The notes beneath the pieces were generated by a model that made no database searches, was not told the origin of the DNA, and saw only the letters and a program-made list of their open reading frames with translations. 52,901 nucleotides of DNA from Collinsella sp. (GTDB lineage: Bacteria > Actinomycetota > Coriobacteriia > Coriobacteriales > Coriobacteriaceae), in contig JAIHTM010000001.1 in NCBI GenBank assembly GCA_022713905.1, forward strand, positions 1 to 52,901, in the 5' to 3' direction. The position numbers and the translations under genes are program-made. Position 1 is the stretch's first letter, and each line of letters starts with the position of its first letter. Positions 34,901 to 43,170 of the stretch are shown piece by piece.

Positions 34901-36263
34901 CGCGGCGAACACCGCGCATGACGCGCTCAAGGACCCGGCCATCGACCAGACGCTGCTCGGCCAGACCTACCAGGTGATCCTGCCCTACAAGGTCATCAAG
35001 GTCACTGACGGGTACGTGGTCAAGAACGTCGCGACCCAGCTGGTCAACCAGGTGTCCAAGACCACCAACCAGGTGTCCAACCCGTTGAAGCCCATCAACC
35101 CGGTCAAGGATGTGGTCGTCAAGGTGAACGGCGCAAGCGCGAACGGCAAGAGCATCTACAAGGACTCCACGTTCCTGTACCGGCTCGACAGCTCGGTCAT
35201 CCCCGCGAACCGCGCCTACCAGACGGTCAAGAACTGGTCGATCAGCGACCAGCTCGACCCCGCCTACGACAAGCTCACCGGACAGTGGGCCGTGTACGCG
35301 GCCCGCGACCTGTACCAGGACGGCAAGGTCATCGCCAGGAAGGGCGAACGCATCGCCGGCAGCGACTTCGACTCCTCGAAGCTGGGCGGCGACCTGTTCG
35401 CCGCCCGGCTTGACCCGGCGACCGGCGCCACCGAGATCCGTGCGACCGACGCGTACCTGAAGCTGGTCTCCGCGGACGAGGCGCACGAGCAGGCGTGGAC
35501 CGCCTACGTGCAGGTCGTGCGCGTCAAGGTCACCGACCGGCACGAGAACGTGTTCACCGAGCATTGTAACGGCCACGACCAGCGGTCGAACATCGTGTGG
35601 ACCCGCACCCCCGACCTCACCCCGAGCCTCAAGATCGAGAAGTGGGACGAGAAGAGCGGGTTCCCCAAGGGCGACCGCGACGACATCAAGGACGCGCTCG
35701 ACAATGCGAAGGACGGCACGGTCATCGTGTTCACCATCACGAACACCAGCAAGGACGACAACGGGCACGGCGCCTGGTTCAAGGCCAGCGACCTGAAGCT
35801 CCACGACCGTCTGACCGCGGGCACCGGCACCGTCACCGACCTGAAGTACCCCGACAACTGGGATACGCTCGTGTTGAAGCCCGGTCAGAGCGTCAACGTG
35901 AAGGGCACGCTCAAGGACATGACCGGCACCACGCACTCGGACCGTGCTTCCGTGACCGGCACGCCGCTGATCGAATGCCCTGTCCAGGACGGACACCCGT
36001 TCGACCCGGACACGGACGCGACCGGCGAGATCCCCGCGGGATTGAAGCAGGTGAGTGTGGATGGCGTGACCCGCTGCGCGAGCGGCACGGTCGAGTCGAA
36101 CACGGACGACTGGCACGGCAAGCGCCAGCCCCTGTCCACCACGGGCGCCGCGATGCTCGGCATCATCGGCGTCATGACCGCCCTCGTGGCGGCCGGCGGC
36201 ATCACCCTGATCGTGCGCCGCCGGGTGGGGATGCTCCCGGAGGGCGCGTCCCGGGGCGCGTAA
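31956..36263 (+). CDS. Large surface adhesin with sortase-like C-terminus (antigen I/II or PrgB type)
   Basis: 1435 aa. A basic start and hydrophobic stretch (about residues 27-55, ALLTAGAMLAGGGVLAFAGG) act as export signal. An N-terminal head (about 60-230, with KWTYQGVATASRSYW) is followed by several beta-rich modules of about 150-180 aa resembling isopeptide-bonded adhesin domains; one of the last reads KVNGASANGKSIYKDSTFLY, IPANRAYQTVKNWSISDQLD, TEHCNGHDQRSNIVW. The C-terminus has LSTTG, a hydrophobic segment and RRR, a variant cell-wall sorting signal. Family knowledge: PrgB-type adhesins in conjugation loci promote mating-pair contact. GGAAGGAAGGG precedes ATG 31956. It probably has its own promoter, and a terminator follows. 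Confidence 0.82.
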   Translation: MGFNMDWLKKGRHEDAASTRRRGRRLFSRTTALLTAGAMLAGGGVLAFAGGGSGSAGGGGGDGGSFWQGWAYKDNNDGGWGTDLAAVQRAVKSTGVAWDSSGPANTYATQALNEAKTECSTRFDQAHPDQRGRANCRVVGVGFVAYKASNGKWTYQGVATASRSYWNDNWYNKIATGTYQNNNNQYKTSDTFKDEPGMTVNKLAEKVFGDAGRISISVIVLNQYEPGGVPSYKLGVTTKAASNGASVGSNTAVHDVITTTGGKNDTNVTANVSLHYDSHPAGLYKAAKATQSVTVSTAGSTNSPTFTPANFGMKEGWAEGTYWFDVQVAKQGNMSAAVDTPDREASETFTLKAIPPDKPHKTITPGTSADGMTNRTTIRFDTGTGGYRATIRDVIDPQGITYTVSNFKLIDTSDNNKDVSAQWTIGFDKTANTVSAVWKGRFMPNKHTLEFSFDVTVSKPKGDPVKDKADYAWNQNPAVDTESREFPTFKPNPDKSWILYQDGKWAAVIDPDESNKTGADDHVFLDGDKVGSVVNGTIGANLAQTPTTLTLTDDWSKAAYIFKADDVKAMRVYEADATTDKQSSVTDIVNTGKDVTAQWTITVNGSKATATANSEYLAGLKGLKAPKQVTLLIPGTISFASGKGASQVRKDFGKKPGDELTFCTAPRDTAGANGASLTNSGSQTLNGAVEQTNEPKICGYVPPVVKDVIGEGSEGGDQASVDGKVVYPGQKVEYQLTTQPNLPAGLAYQVGKVVFTDTYDQYLTPDKQTVEMMDLASGKVVPKTKYDTKWDEAKHLFQLTVTDQALLEEWKAGANPRVQIRFEGTVAKDAPGDHKVNNQWMLTLNNSLTPSNEVFNLPPNFQPSKADNQSKEQGDPTISIDGKTLMLGDTGQYVVTLDARQKDQAYKVWRLGITDDYDDKYVDVDPAKIEVLGADGKDYSKAFNIQVKDGVAYVYARTVDTKAPATGETVKGDPQPEDLKAYAANTAHDALKDPAIDQTLLGQTYQVILPYKVIKVTDGYVVKNVATQLVNQVSKTTNQVSNPLKPINPVKDVVVKVNGASANGKSIYKDSTFLYRLDSSVIPANRAYQTVKNWSISDQLDPAYDKLTGQWAVYAARDLYQDGKVIARKGERIAGSDFDSSKLGGDLFAARLDPATGATEIRATDAYLKLVSADEAHEQAWTAYVQVVRVKVTDRHENVFTEHCNGHDQRSNIVWTRTPDLTPSLKIEKWDEKSGFPKGDRDDIKDALDNAKDGTVIVFTITNTSKDDNGHGAWFKASDLKLHDRLTAGTGTVTDLKYPDNWDTLVLKPGQSVNVKGTLKDMTGTTHSDRASVTGTPLIECPVQDGHPFDPDTDATGEIPAGLKQVSVDGVTRCASGTVESNTDDWHGKRQPLSTTGAAMLGIIGVMTALVAAGGITLIVRRRVGMLPEGASRGA

Positions 36264-36477
36264 GCGTCCCCTGTCTCTTCCGGCCGGGGCGGGTGGCTTG
36301 GTCCCTTCTTCCTGCCCGTCCCGTCCGGATCCCCTGATGTTCCCGATGGTCCGGGGTCGCCCGCCACGGTGGCGGTCCGCCTTGGACGGCGATTGGAGGT
36401 GATGCCTTGCGGGGCGGCGCCGGATGGCGTGTGCGTGGCCCCGTGATTCCTTATTCCCTGTACTTCTCTTCTCCTCT

Positions 36478-36506
36478 GGGCCGTGCGACGTCGCGCGGCC
36501 CTTTTT
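36478..36506 (+). terminator. Intrinsic terminator after the adhesin gene
   Basis: GGGCCGTGCGAC and GTCGCGCGGCCC form a 12-bp self-complementary stem with one T·G wobble, followed by TTTTT (36502-36506). The best intrinsic terminator within the element. Confidence 0.8.
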
Positions 36507-36519
36507 CGTGCGCGGCGCC

Positions 36520-36528
36520 CGGTATCGG
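36520..36528 (+). promoter_or_regulatory. CGGTATCGG junction motif, copy near 36.5 kb
   Basis: Within GCGCCCGGTATCGGAGG, between the terminator and the 78-aa protein gene that opens the coupled ATPase operon. Confidence 0.45.
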
Positions 36529-36597
36529 AGGGTGGTCGGGTGGATGGTCGGGACCTGCATCCGGCGGGCCCCGCAGACATGCAAAAAGGAGAGGGTC

Positions 36598-36834
36598 ATG
36601 CTCACGCTGATTGTTTTGCTCGCTCTCGCGGCCTGCGCCGCGACGCTCGTGTTCCAGGGGCTCGCCTACCTGGCAGCCAGGCCGGGGTCCATGTATTTCG
36701 GCCGGTCGCTGTCGCGGCGGGTCTCGTCGATGCCGCGGGGCGCCAGGAGGCGGGCGGGCATGACCCGTCTCCTGCTCGCGATCGTCCCGTTCGCTCTCAT
36801 GGTGCTGGTCGCGGCGGCGACCGTGGCGCGATGA
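36598..36834 (+). CDS. Small two-pass membrane protein
   Basis: 78 aa: hydrophobic segments at about residues 3-24 (TLIVLLALAACAATLVFQGL) and 56-76 (RLLLAIVPFALMVLVAAATV) with a basic loop between. First gene of the coupled block; AGGAGAGG precedes ATG 36598 and its TGA overlaps the ATPase start (ATGA). Family unknown; possibly a small channel subunit. Confidence 0.75.
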   Translation: MLTLIVLLALAACAATLVFQGLAYLAARPGSMYFGRSLSRRVSSMPRGARRRAGMTRLLLAIVPFALMVLVAAATVAR

Positions 36835-38453
36835 CGGGCGGGGACGGGCCCGTGTCGCGGGACGCGGCCCTCGCGTATGTGCCCGCGCCCACGCGCGCCG
36901 GGGGCCCTGAGGTCCTGTGGCTGGCCGGCGCGGCTCGGGCGCGGCGTGAAGGGCGCGCATGCGGTCCTCCGCCGGCGCATGCCGTGTGCCGTTCCGACCT
37001 GGGGGCCGTGGAGGGGGCCCGCGATGCGGTGCGCCGCTCCCTGCGCGAGCGGGCCCTGGAGCGGGAGCATGGCGAGGACGAGGCGGCCCGCGACCCGCAC
37101 GGCCGGCTGCCGGCGGGCCCTTCCGGCCCGTTGTCCGTGCTGACGCGGGGGTTCGCGTTGCGGCCGCTGACGCCGTGGCATCAGACCAGCACGGGGCGGG
37201 CGGGCGTACTCACGCTGCTGACGGCGGGCTGCGGGAGTCCCCGGGTGCCCGGCCCGCCCTTGGGCGTGGACGTGCTGACGCGCGAGCTGTTCGAGTTCGA
37301 CCCGTGGGGCGCGTATGACGCGGGCATGGTACGCAGTCCGGACCTGTTCGTGTCCGGCCTGCGGGGCATGGGCAAGTCGTGGTGCGCGAAGGCGTTGGCG
37401 GTGCGGGAGATCGGCTGGGGGCGGCATGTGATCGTCCAGTCGGACCGGCAGGGCGAGTGGGCGCGGGTCGCGCGGCATGTGGGCGGTCAGGTCGTCTCCC
37501 CCGGGCCGGACGGGTATCTCAACCCGTTCGACGCTCCGGCGCGCCCCGCGGGGGCGGATACGCGGGAGTGGCTGCGGCGCACGATGCTGTCGCGCCGCCA
37601 GTCGTTCGCGTCGCTCGCCGAGGCGCTGCGCGATCCGGGACGGCCGTCACCGTTGGACACGGACATGACCGCGATGCTGGAGCTGCTGATCGGCTCGTAT
37701 GGGGCGGGGCCGATGACCCTGGAGGACGCGGTGCGCCGGCTGTCGGACACGGGGTGGGTGGACCGGGTGTACCAGGACGCGCCCGGGTTCGCCCGCCAGC
37801 GGGATCTGGCGGCGGAGAAGGCCGCGGCCGCGGCGCGCGTGTTCGCTCCCATGGTGGCGGGCGGTTCGATGAGCGGGATGTTCGACCGGGAGAGCACGAT
37901 CCGGCCGGACCCGTCGAGCCCGATGGTCGTGTTCGACACGTCGGGGCCGGCGGTGCAGGATCCGGCCGCGCGCCGCGTGTATATGAGCGCGGTGACCGGG
38001 TGGGTGGACCAGGTGCTGCAGTCGGGCGACGGGCTGCGGCGCGACGTGGTGTGCGAGGAGGCGTGGTTCCTGCTCGCGAACCCGCGGATCGTGGAGAGTC
38101 TGCAGGCGAGGCAGCGTTCGGCGGGCCATTGGGGGTGTTCGACGTGGCTGATCGTGCATGGCGCGGCCGACATGACGGAATTGTTCGACGAGGGGTCGGG
38201 ACAGGCGGGCCGGGTCGCGAACCTGATGGATCTGACGGAGACGAAGGTCACGTACGCGCAGGGGTCCGCGAACCTGGGCATGCTGCGGCGCCTGATCCCG
38301 GACATGGGCGCGGACGAGGCGGAGGTGATTCCCTCGCTCGCGCCGGGCGTGGGGATCTGGAGGATCGGCGGCGGGCAGCCGCGCATGGTGCGCCCGCTGG
38401 CGGGGCCGTCGATGGCGGCCCTGTTCGACACGAGCGACATGAGGAGGGCGTGA
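36831..38453 (+). CDS. VirB4/TraC-type transfer ATPase
   Basis: 540 aa. Energises the secretion channel. Walker A GLRGMGKSW at about residue 176, Walker B with DVVCEEAWFLL at about residue 405, and conserved QARQRSAGHWGC and LTETKVTYAQG segments typical of VirB4-family HerA/FtsK-like ATPases. At 540 aa it has only a short N-terminal part before the ATPase core, much less than standard VirB4 (about 800 aa), so the missing N-terminal domain may be supplied by the SCO6880-like protein. It overlaps both neighbours (ATGA at its start, TGATG at its end). Confidence 0.88.
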   Translation: MTGGDGPVSRDAALAYVPAPTRAGGPEVLWLAGAARARREGRACGPPPAHAVCRSDLGAVEGARDAVRRSLRERALEREHGEDEAARDPHGRLPAGPSGPLSVLTRGFALRPLTPWHQTSTGRAGVLTLLTAGCGSPRVPGPPLGVDVLTRELFEFDPWGAYDAGMVRSPDLFVSGLRGMGKSWCAKALAVREIGWGRHVIVQSDRQGEWARVARHVGGQVVSPGPDGYLNPFDAPARPAGADTREWLRRTMLSRRQSFASLAEALRDPGRPSPLDTDMTAMLELLIGSYGAGPMTLEDAVRRLSDTGWVDRVYQDAPGFARQRDLAAEKAAAAARVFAPMVAGGSMSGMFDRESTIRPDPSSPMVVFDTSGPAVQDPAARRVYMSAVTGWVDQVLQSGDGLRRDVVCEEAWFLLANPRIVESLQARQRSAGHWGCSTWLIVHGAADMTELFDEGSGQAGRVANLMDLTETKVTYAQGSANLGMLRRLIPDMGADEAEVIPSLAPGVGIWRIGGGQPRMVRPLAGPSMAALFDTSDMRRA

Positions 38454-40414
38454 TGGGGGTTTCCGGGCTGCGGCCGGCGGAGGGCGTGGGGCATCTGATG
38501 CCCGACGCGGACCTGTCCGGCGGCGTATGGGACGGATTGTATTCCCGGGGCGAGCGGGACGCGGATTCCAGGCGGGCGCTCATGGCGTGGTGGCGGCGTT
38601 GGGAGGCGTCCCCGTCGGGACTGTGGGTGGCGACGCGCACGCGTCTGCTGTCGCGTCTGAGCGTGGAGGATTCCAGGCTCGTGCCCCGTTTGGGCGCCGT
38701 GGCGGCCCTGGCATGCCTGTGTGGCGGCCTGCTGTCCGTGATGGCGGCGGGCATGGGTCCGGCGGCGTGGCTGGCGTGCCTGCCGTGGGTTGCGGCGGGC
38801 ACGGCAACGGGGATCGGGCTGGCGGTGTTCTGGGATGCGTACCGGGACAGTCCCGAGCGTGCCGCGGACTGGCTGTCGTCCCGTCCGGGCATGGCCACGT
38901 GGCGGCAGGCGCAGGACGAGATGGGTGCCCGTGCGGTGGTGCGGGACGTGATACCGGCGGTACTGCCGCGCATGCTCGGCGAGGCGCGGAGGCGGTCGTC
39001 GCTGGGACGTGCGGCGCGCTGGCCGATGCCGTGGGACGCGGCGTGGCTGGCCGGCGAGGCGTGGGACATGGGCGTGTGGCTCTCGTCGGAGCGCCACGTG
39101 TACGTGCTCGGGCCGACCAGGAGCGGCAAGACCGTGTGCGTGGTGGTCCCGGCCGTGGTCGAGGCTCCCGGGTTCTGCCTGGCGACGTCGACGAGGGCGG
39201 ACGTGATCCGTGCGACGCGCGCGTGGAGGGAGAGGGGCGCCGTGGACCGGGCGTCCGGCGCGAGGTACGGGGGCCGGGGACGCACGTGGGTGTTCGACCC
39301 CGAGGGCGTGGGCGCCGGCTCGCCGGACACGCGCCACGACCTGGCGTGGACGCCGCTGGCGGGATGCGACGACCCGGGCGTGGCGCGCAGGAGAGCGGAG
39401 ACTCTGGTGGGCGTCGGCGGCCTGGGCGAGGGGTCGCGCAACGCGGAGTGGGGCGTGAGCGCGGGCGGGTACGTGCAGGCGCTGCTGTATGCGGCCGCGG
39501 TCGCGGACCTGCCGCTGCGCAAGTGCTACGAATGGTCGTTGAGCCCGGAGCGGGCGCAGGAGGCCGCGGACCTGATCCGCCGTCTGACTCCGGACTCGCG
39601 CATGGGCCAGTGGGCGGCGACGCTGGAGGCGCTGCCGTATGTGGATCCGAGGCAACGCGGTTCGGAGTGGTTCGGCGTGAAGAACGCGTTCCAGGTCCTG
39701 TCGGACCCGAACGTGCTCGCCTCGATGGATTTCGGCCCGCACGATCCGCGCCTGTGCGCGCCGGCGGACATGGTATCGCGCGGCGACACCGTGTACGCGA
39801 TGTGCCGTCCGAAGCGTTCCGGCGGGATCGCCGGCAACGCTGGCGTGTTCACGAGCCTGCTGCTCGACACGTTCCAGGAGGCGTGCCAGGGACTCGCCCT
39901 GGGCGCGGGCGCGGGGCCGCGCGGCAGGATCGAGCCTCCCGCGCGGTTCGTGCTCGACGAGCTGAGCGGCATCGCCCGCTGGGACGGGCTGCGCAACGCG
40001 GTCACCCAGGGCGGCGGCAACGGCTACCAGGTGGTCCTCGTCCAGCAGGACCGGGCCGCGATGGTAGAGGACTACGGGCGCGAGTGCGAGCGGACGGTGT
40101 GGGACAACTGCCACCGGATGATGCTCAAGGGCGTGACGGACGACGACACGCTGCGCTTCTTCGTCTCGCAGGTGGGCCGCCACCGCGAGACGCGGCGTGA
40201 TTCCAGCTGGAGCCCGGGGCATGGCGCGTTCGGCGGGGTGAGCGAGCGTGTGGAGCGCGACGATAGCGTCGACGCGCACGAGCTGAGCATGCTTCCGCGC
40301 GGCACCGCGGTCATCCAGCCGTTGGGATGCCGTCCGGTGCTGGCCAGGACGCTGCATTTCACGCGGCGGGGCTGGTATTCGCCCGACGGTCCCCGCGAGG
40401 GAGGTGGACGGTGA
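38453..40414 (+). CDS. VirD4/TraG-type coupling protein
   Basis: 653 aa. Links the relaxase–DNA complex to the channel. Two membrane segments at about residues 80-100 and 102-125, then a cytoplasmic ATPase: Walker A LGPTRSGKTVCVVVP (about 218-232), Walker B RFVLDELSGIA (about 497-507), QQDRAAMVEDYG sensor region and the C-terminal MLPRGTAVIQPLG of TraG/TraD proteins. The frame is open far upstream, but ATG 38453 overlaps the previous stop and gives the expected topology. Next gene overlaps by one base. Confidence 0.9.
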   Translation: MGVSGLRPAEGVGHLMPDADLSGGVWDGLYSRGERDADSRRALMAWWRRWEASPSGLWVATRTRLLSRLSVEDSRLVPRLGAVAALACLCGGLLSVMAAGMGPAAWLACLPWVAAGTATGIGLAVFWDAYRDSPERAADWLSSRPGMATWRQAQDEMGARAVVRDVIPAVLPRMLGEARRRSSLGRAARWPMPWDAAWLAGEAWDMGVWLSSERHVYVLGPTRSGKTVCVVVPAVVEAPGFCLATSTRADVIRATRAWRERGAVDRASGARYGGRGRTWVFDPEGVGAGSPDTRHDLAWTPLAGCDDPGVARRRAETLVGVGGLGEGSRNAEWGVSAGGYVQALLYAAAVADLPLRKCYEWSLSPERAQEAADLIRRLTPDSRMGQWAATLEALPYVDPRQRGSEWFGVKNAFQVLSDPNVLASMDFGPHDPRLCAPADMVSRGDTVYAMCRPKRSGGIAGNAGVFTSLLLDTFQEACQGLALGAGAGPRGRIEPPARFVLDELSGIARWDGLRNAVTQGGGNGYQVVLVQQDRAAMVEDYGRECERTVWDNCHRMMLKGVTDDDTLRFFVSQVGRHRETRRDSSWSPGHGAFGGVSERVERDDSVDAHELSMLPRGTAVIQPLGCRPVLARTLHFTRRGWYSPDGPREGGGR

Positions 40415-41439
40415 TGGATTTCATGCCGATGTTCGGGCCGGATTCTGCACCGCCGGCCTCCGCCGCGCCCGACGCGGCACCCGTGCCCGGGGACGGGGCC
40501 GCCACGCCGTTGACGCTGACCGGCCGGCATGCGGACGGGGACGTGGAGGTGATGACGGCTCACGCGATCCGCTACGGCGAGTTCCTGGCGCGCGCGTACG
40601 CCGCGTGGGACCAGGCGCTGCCGGCCTGCTGGGTCATGCACGACGACGTGGTCATGGAGGTGTTCGCACTGGCCTGCTATCACGATGCGACGATGTCCTG
40701 CGATTCGCCCGGACTGTATCTGCCTCAGCTCATGGCCTCTACCATGGCCGCGCTCGACCGCGTGCGCTCCCATCTGGCGGCCGCGGGAGGAGCCGACCCG
40801 CGTCACCCGCACCGCATGGCGGGTGCCGCCTCACGCCGCCGGCGCGCCGCGCGCATGGACGCGTACCGCCTGTGGGCCGAGACGGACGGGTCGGTGCCGC
40901 CCGGATGGGATGGGGGTCCCGGTCTGGCGGATCGCCTGACCTCGTTCGACTGGCCCACGACGCCGGAGCGCGGGGCTCAGACCTCGGGGATCCTGCGAGG
41001 CGCGCTCGGCGGCTGGCGGGACGCGGCGTCGGCCTACCACGCCCGTCTGCGCGTCGCGGACGACGGGGAGCGGGCCCGCGTGATGGACGAGTGCCGGCGC
41101 GAGCTCGCGGCGGCCCAGGAGGCGTGGGCCGCGTGGGAGGAGGCAGAGCGCGACACGCACGAGAGGCTTGCGCGCGCCCTCGCCAGGTTCCATGCCACGG
41201 CTCCCTCCCCCGCACGGGACGGGGGCGGGGACGCGGCGCGGGAGGCGGCGTCGCTGCTCGCCCGCGCCGGCGACCCCAGGTCTCCCGCCTCCTACCGTCC
41301 CGGGGACATCGACCGGCAGCTCATGCTCGCGCAACGCCTGGAGGCCGCGTGCGGAGGCGGGGACGATCCCCTCTCCACGCTCGACGCCCTCGCCGCGCGC
41401 GCCGCGGCGGCGCTCGGCGAGGACGGGAGGCACCCGTGA
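40414..41439 (+). CDS. DUF4913-like accessory transfer protein
   Basis: 341 aa, soluble. After an Ala/Pro-rich start, residues about 50-90 (YGEFLARAYAAWDQALPACW, then HDDVVMEVFALACYH) resemble the DUF4913 pattern of a conserved Trp and His next to helices, found in actinobacterial conjugative plasmids and elements. The remainder is Ala/Arg-rich and helical. No catalytic motif. Stop and start overlap both neighbours, so it is part of the coupled block after the coupling protein. Confidence 0.6.
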   Translation: MDFMPMFGPDSAPPASAAPDAAPVPGDGAATPLTLTGRHADGDVEVMTAHAIRYGEFLARAYAAWDQALPACWVMHDDVVMEVFALACYHDATMSCDSPGLYLPQLMASTMAALDRVRSHLAAAGGADPRHPHRMAGAASRRRRAARMDAYRLWAETDGSVPPGWDGGPGLADRLTSFDWPTTPERGAQTSGILRGALGGWRDAASAYHARLRVADDGERARVMDECRRELAAAQEAWAAWEEAERDTHERLARALARFHATAPSPARDGGGDAAREAASLLARAGDPRSPASYRPGDIDRQLMLAQRLEAACGGGDDPLSTLDALAARAAAALGEDGRHP

Positions 41440-41939
41440 TGGGCGTGGCATGGCAGATGGCGCATGTCCCGGATTCGGACGCGGACATCGACTGGTTCCT
41501 TCACGGCGACCCGCCCGCACCGACGGACGCGGTTCCGAGCCGCGGGCGCGGACGGCGCAGGGACCGGAACCGTCGGCGCAGGCCGTCGTCCGGAACCGCG
41601 GAGGGCGGAATCGTGCCGCTTCCACCCTCCGCCTCGCCGGACGCGGGTCCGGTCCCTCCTCCGCCATACGGCCGTCTCGCGGAGCCGCCCGTGCCACCGC
41701 CGCCTCGCCGGACGGCCCGGGCGGGTCCGGGAACCGCGGCCGCCGGCATGCCGCCCCCGCCCGCGGCGGGACGCCTGCCATGCCCATCGCTCCCTCTTCC
41801 GCGGCCCGGACCCCCGCCCGACGGAGTGGTGACGGCACGGACGCGGAACGGAACCCGGGCGGCGCGGATTCCCCATAGGCGCGGCGGCGCCGCAGGGCGC
41901 GCGGTAGACGCAAAAGACGACGAACAGGGAGGCGCATGA
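41439..41939 (+). CDS. Pro/Arg-rich small protein
   Basis: 166 aa. A short folded-looking start (MAHVPDSDADIDWFLHGD) is followed by a disordered tract rich in Pro, Arg and Gly (PPPYGRLAEPPVPPPPRR). Biased composition means coding is supported mainly by its place in the chain: its ATG shares a base with the previous stop and the next ATG overlaps its own stop. Function unknown. Confidence 0.5.
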   Translation: MGVAWQMAHVPDSDADIDWFLHGDPPAPTDAVPSRGRGRRRDRNRRRRPSSGTAEGGIVPLPPSASPDAGPVPPPPYGRLAEPPVPPPPRRTARAGPGTAAAGMPPPPAAGRLPCPSLPLPRPGPPPDGVVTARTRNGTRAARIPHRRGGAAGRAVDAKDDEQGGA

Positions 41940-42721
41940 TGCAACCACCATGGAGACGGGCCGGCAAACCGGCGAAGGACCACGGGAAGGGCGGGAGGCC
42001 GCGGGACGGGCGGCGAACTGCGAAGGGGGGCGGGGCCATCCGCACGGGCACGGCGTTCATGCTGCTCGCCGCGTCCCTCGCCGGGATGACGCTCATGGCG
42101 GGTCCCCTCAACCCGTTCCTGCGCCGCGGGCCGGCCGAAGATCCGGCCCCGGCCGCGCGGGACGGCGAGGGCGGGCGTGACCGGGATGCCGGGAACACGG
42201 CCGGCGGAGGCATGTTCCAGGGCGACGCGGCGTCGATCGCCGACGAGATCCGGTCCATGCTGGACTCCCCTTCGGACGGGGGCGTGGACTCGCTCGCCAC
42301 GCTCCTGTACCGGCATGGCGACACGGCCCTGGCCGAGGCCCGGGAGCCGTTGGAGGCCGCGGGACGCCAGGAGGACGCGGCGACGGTGCGGAGCCTGGCG
42401 CGCGAATGGCACGACGAGGCCATGGACGCGGCGACGGCGGCCAGGCGCGTGGACCTGAAGGACATGGCCGACGGCGCGCGGAAGGCCGCCCTGGCAGCGG
42501 AATGGCACGGACTGGACACGGGCGCGTGCGCCCCTCTGGCGGGCCAGGCGTCCCTCGCCGCCCGGACGGCCGCGGACGAGGAGACGGACTACCAGGAGCT
42601 CACCGACCGGCAGGTCGTGCTCGGGAAGACGGTCACCGCGTGCGCCACCGGACTGGCTCCCGGGCGCGTGGCCGACGTGTTCGGAGAGGCGCAGGGCGGC
42701 GCGGAAGGCGACGGGCTATGA
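41936..42721 (+). CDS. Single-pass protein of the coupled block
   Basis: 261 aa. A basic cytoplasmic start (about 36 residues, KDHGKGGRPRDGRRTAKGGG), one hydrophobic segment (about 38-57, GTAFMLLAASLAGMTLMAG), then a helical Ala/Glu/Asp-rich extracytoplasmic domain. No family recognised. Overlaps both neighbours by 4 nt. Confidence 0.65.
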   Translation: MMQPPWRRAGKPAKDHGKGGRPRDGRRTAKGGGAIRTGTAFMLLAASLAGMTLMAGPLNPFLRRGPAEDPAPAARDGEGGRDRDAGNTAGGGMFQGDAASIADEIRSMLDSPSDGGVDSLATLLYRHGDTALAEAREPLEAAGRQEDAATVRSLAREWHDEAMDAATAARRVDLKDMADGARKAALAAEWHGLDTGACAPLAGQASLAARTAADEETDYQELTDRQVVLGKTVTACATGLAPGRVADVFGEAQGGAEGDGL

Positions 42722-43170
42722 GCGGGAACGGACTGCGCGTGTCACGCGTTCAGGGCGTGGCGTTGGCGTCCGCAAGGGGCGCGGCATACCGGGTGCGTCT
42801 GGCGGACGGCACGCGCGTGGCGGCCCTGATCGCCACGTACACGCTGCACGGGTCGGGGATGGATGTGCTGCTCGTGCCCGCCGGCGACGGCGTGGCCGGG
42901 CTCATGGGCACGCTCGCCGGCGGCGAGCTGGTCGCCTTCTCCGGCATGCCGCGCCCGTGGTGGACCGGCCGGGACGAGGGCAGCATGTTCGCGGTCGAGA
43001 CGGACAGGCTCACTGTGTTCCAGACGCCCGCATCGCGCATGGCGCACCACGCCAGGGGCGAAACGGAACCGCCCGCGAGGCAGGACGCCGGGACCATGGA
43101 CGCGCCGATACCGGATGCCCTTCGCGTGGAGGGTACGGGACGCGCCCCGCATACGGGACGCCGGACATGA
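42718..43170 (+). CDS. Small protein of unknown function
   Basis: 150 aa. The first 105 residues look like a compact beta-rich fold (RVSRVQGVALASARGAAYRV, then GTRVAALIATYTLHG), followed by a disordered Pro/Gly-rich end. Overlaps the previous and next genes by ATGA. No recognised domain. Confidence 0.6.
   Translation: MSGNGLRVSRVQGVALASARGAAYRVRLADGTRVAALIATYTLHGSGMDVLLVPAGDGVAGLMGTLAGGELVAFSGMPRPWWTGRDEGSMFAVETDRLTVFQTPASRMAHHARGETEPPARQDAGTMDAPIPDALRVEGTGRAPHTGRRT

Larger units (their letters stand above)
36264..36597. other. 334-bp gap with leader ORF, terminator and junction motif
   Basis: Contains a perfect Shine-Dalgarno GGAGGTGAT (36395-36403) ahead of a TTG at 36407 that opens a 67-codon frame ending at 36610, past the start of the next gene. 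The terminator at 36478-36506 lies inside that frame. Whether the frame is translated is unknown; its composition is Gly/Arg/Ser-rich and resembles nothing known to me. Confidence 0.5.

Noticed and set aside
31344..36605. 1753-codon open frame on the minus strand
   Set aside because: It is the mirror of the adhesin gene. GC-rich third positions keep the antisense frame open; its Val/Gly/Arg/His-rich translation has no motif, no ribosome site, and it covers two strong hairpins.
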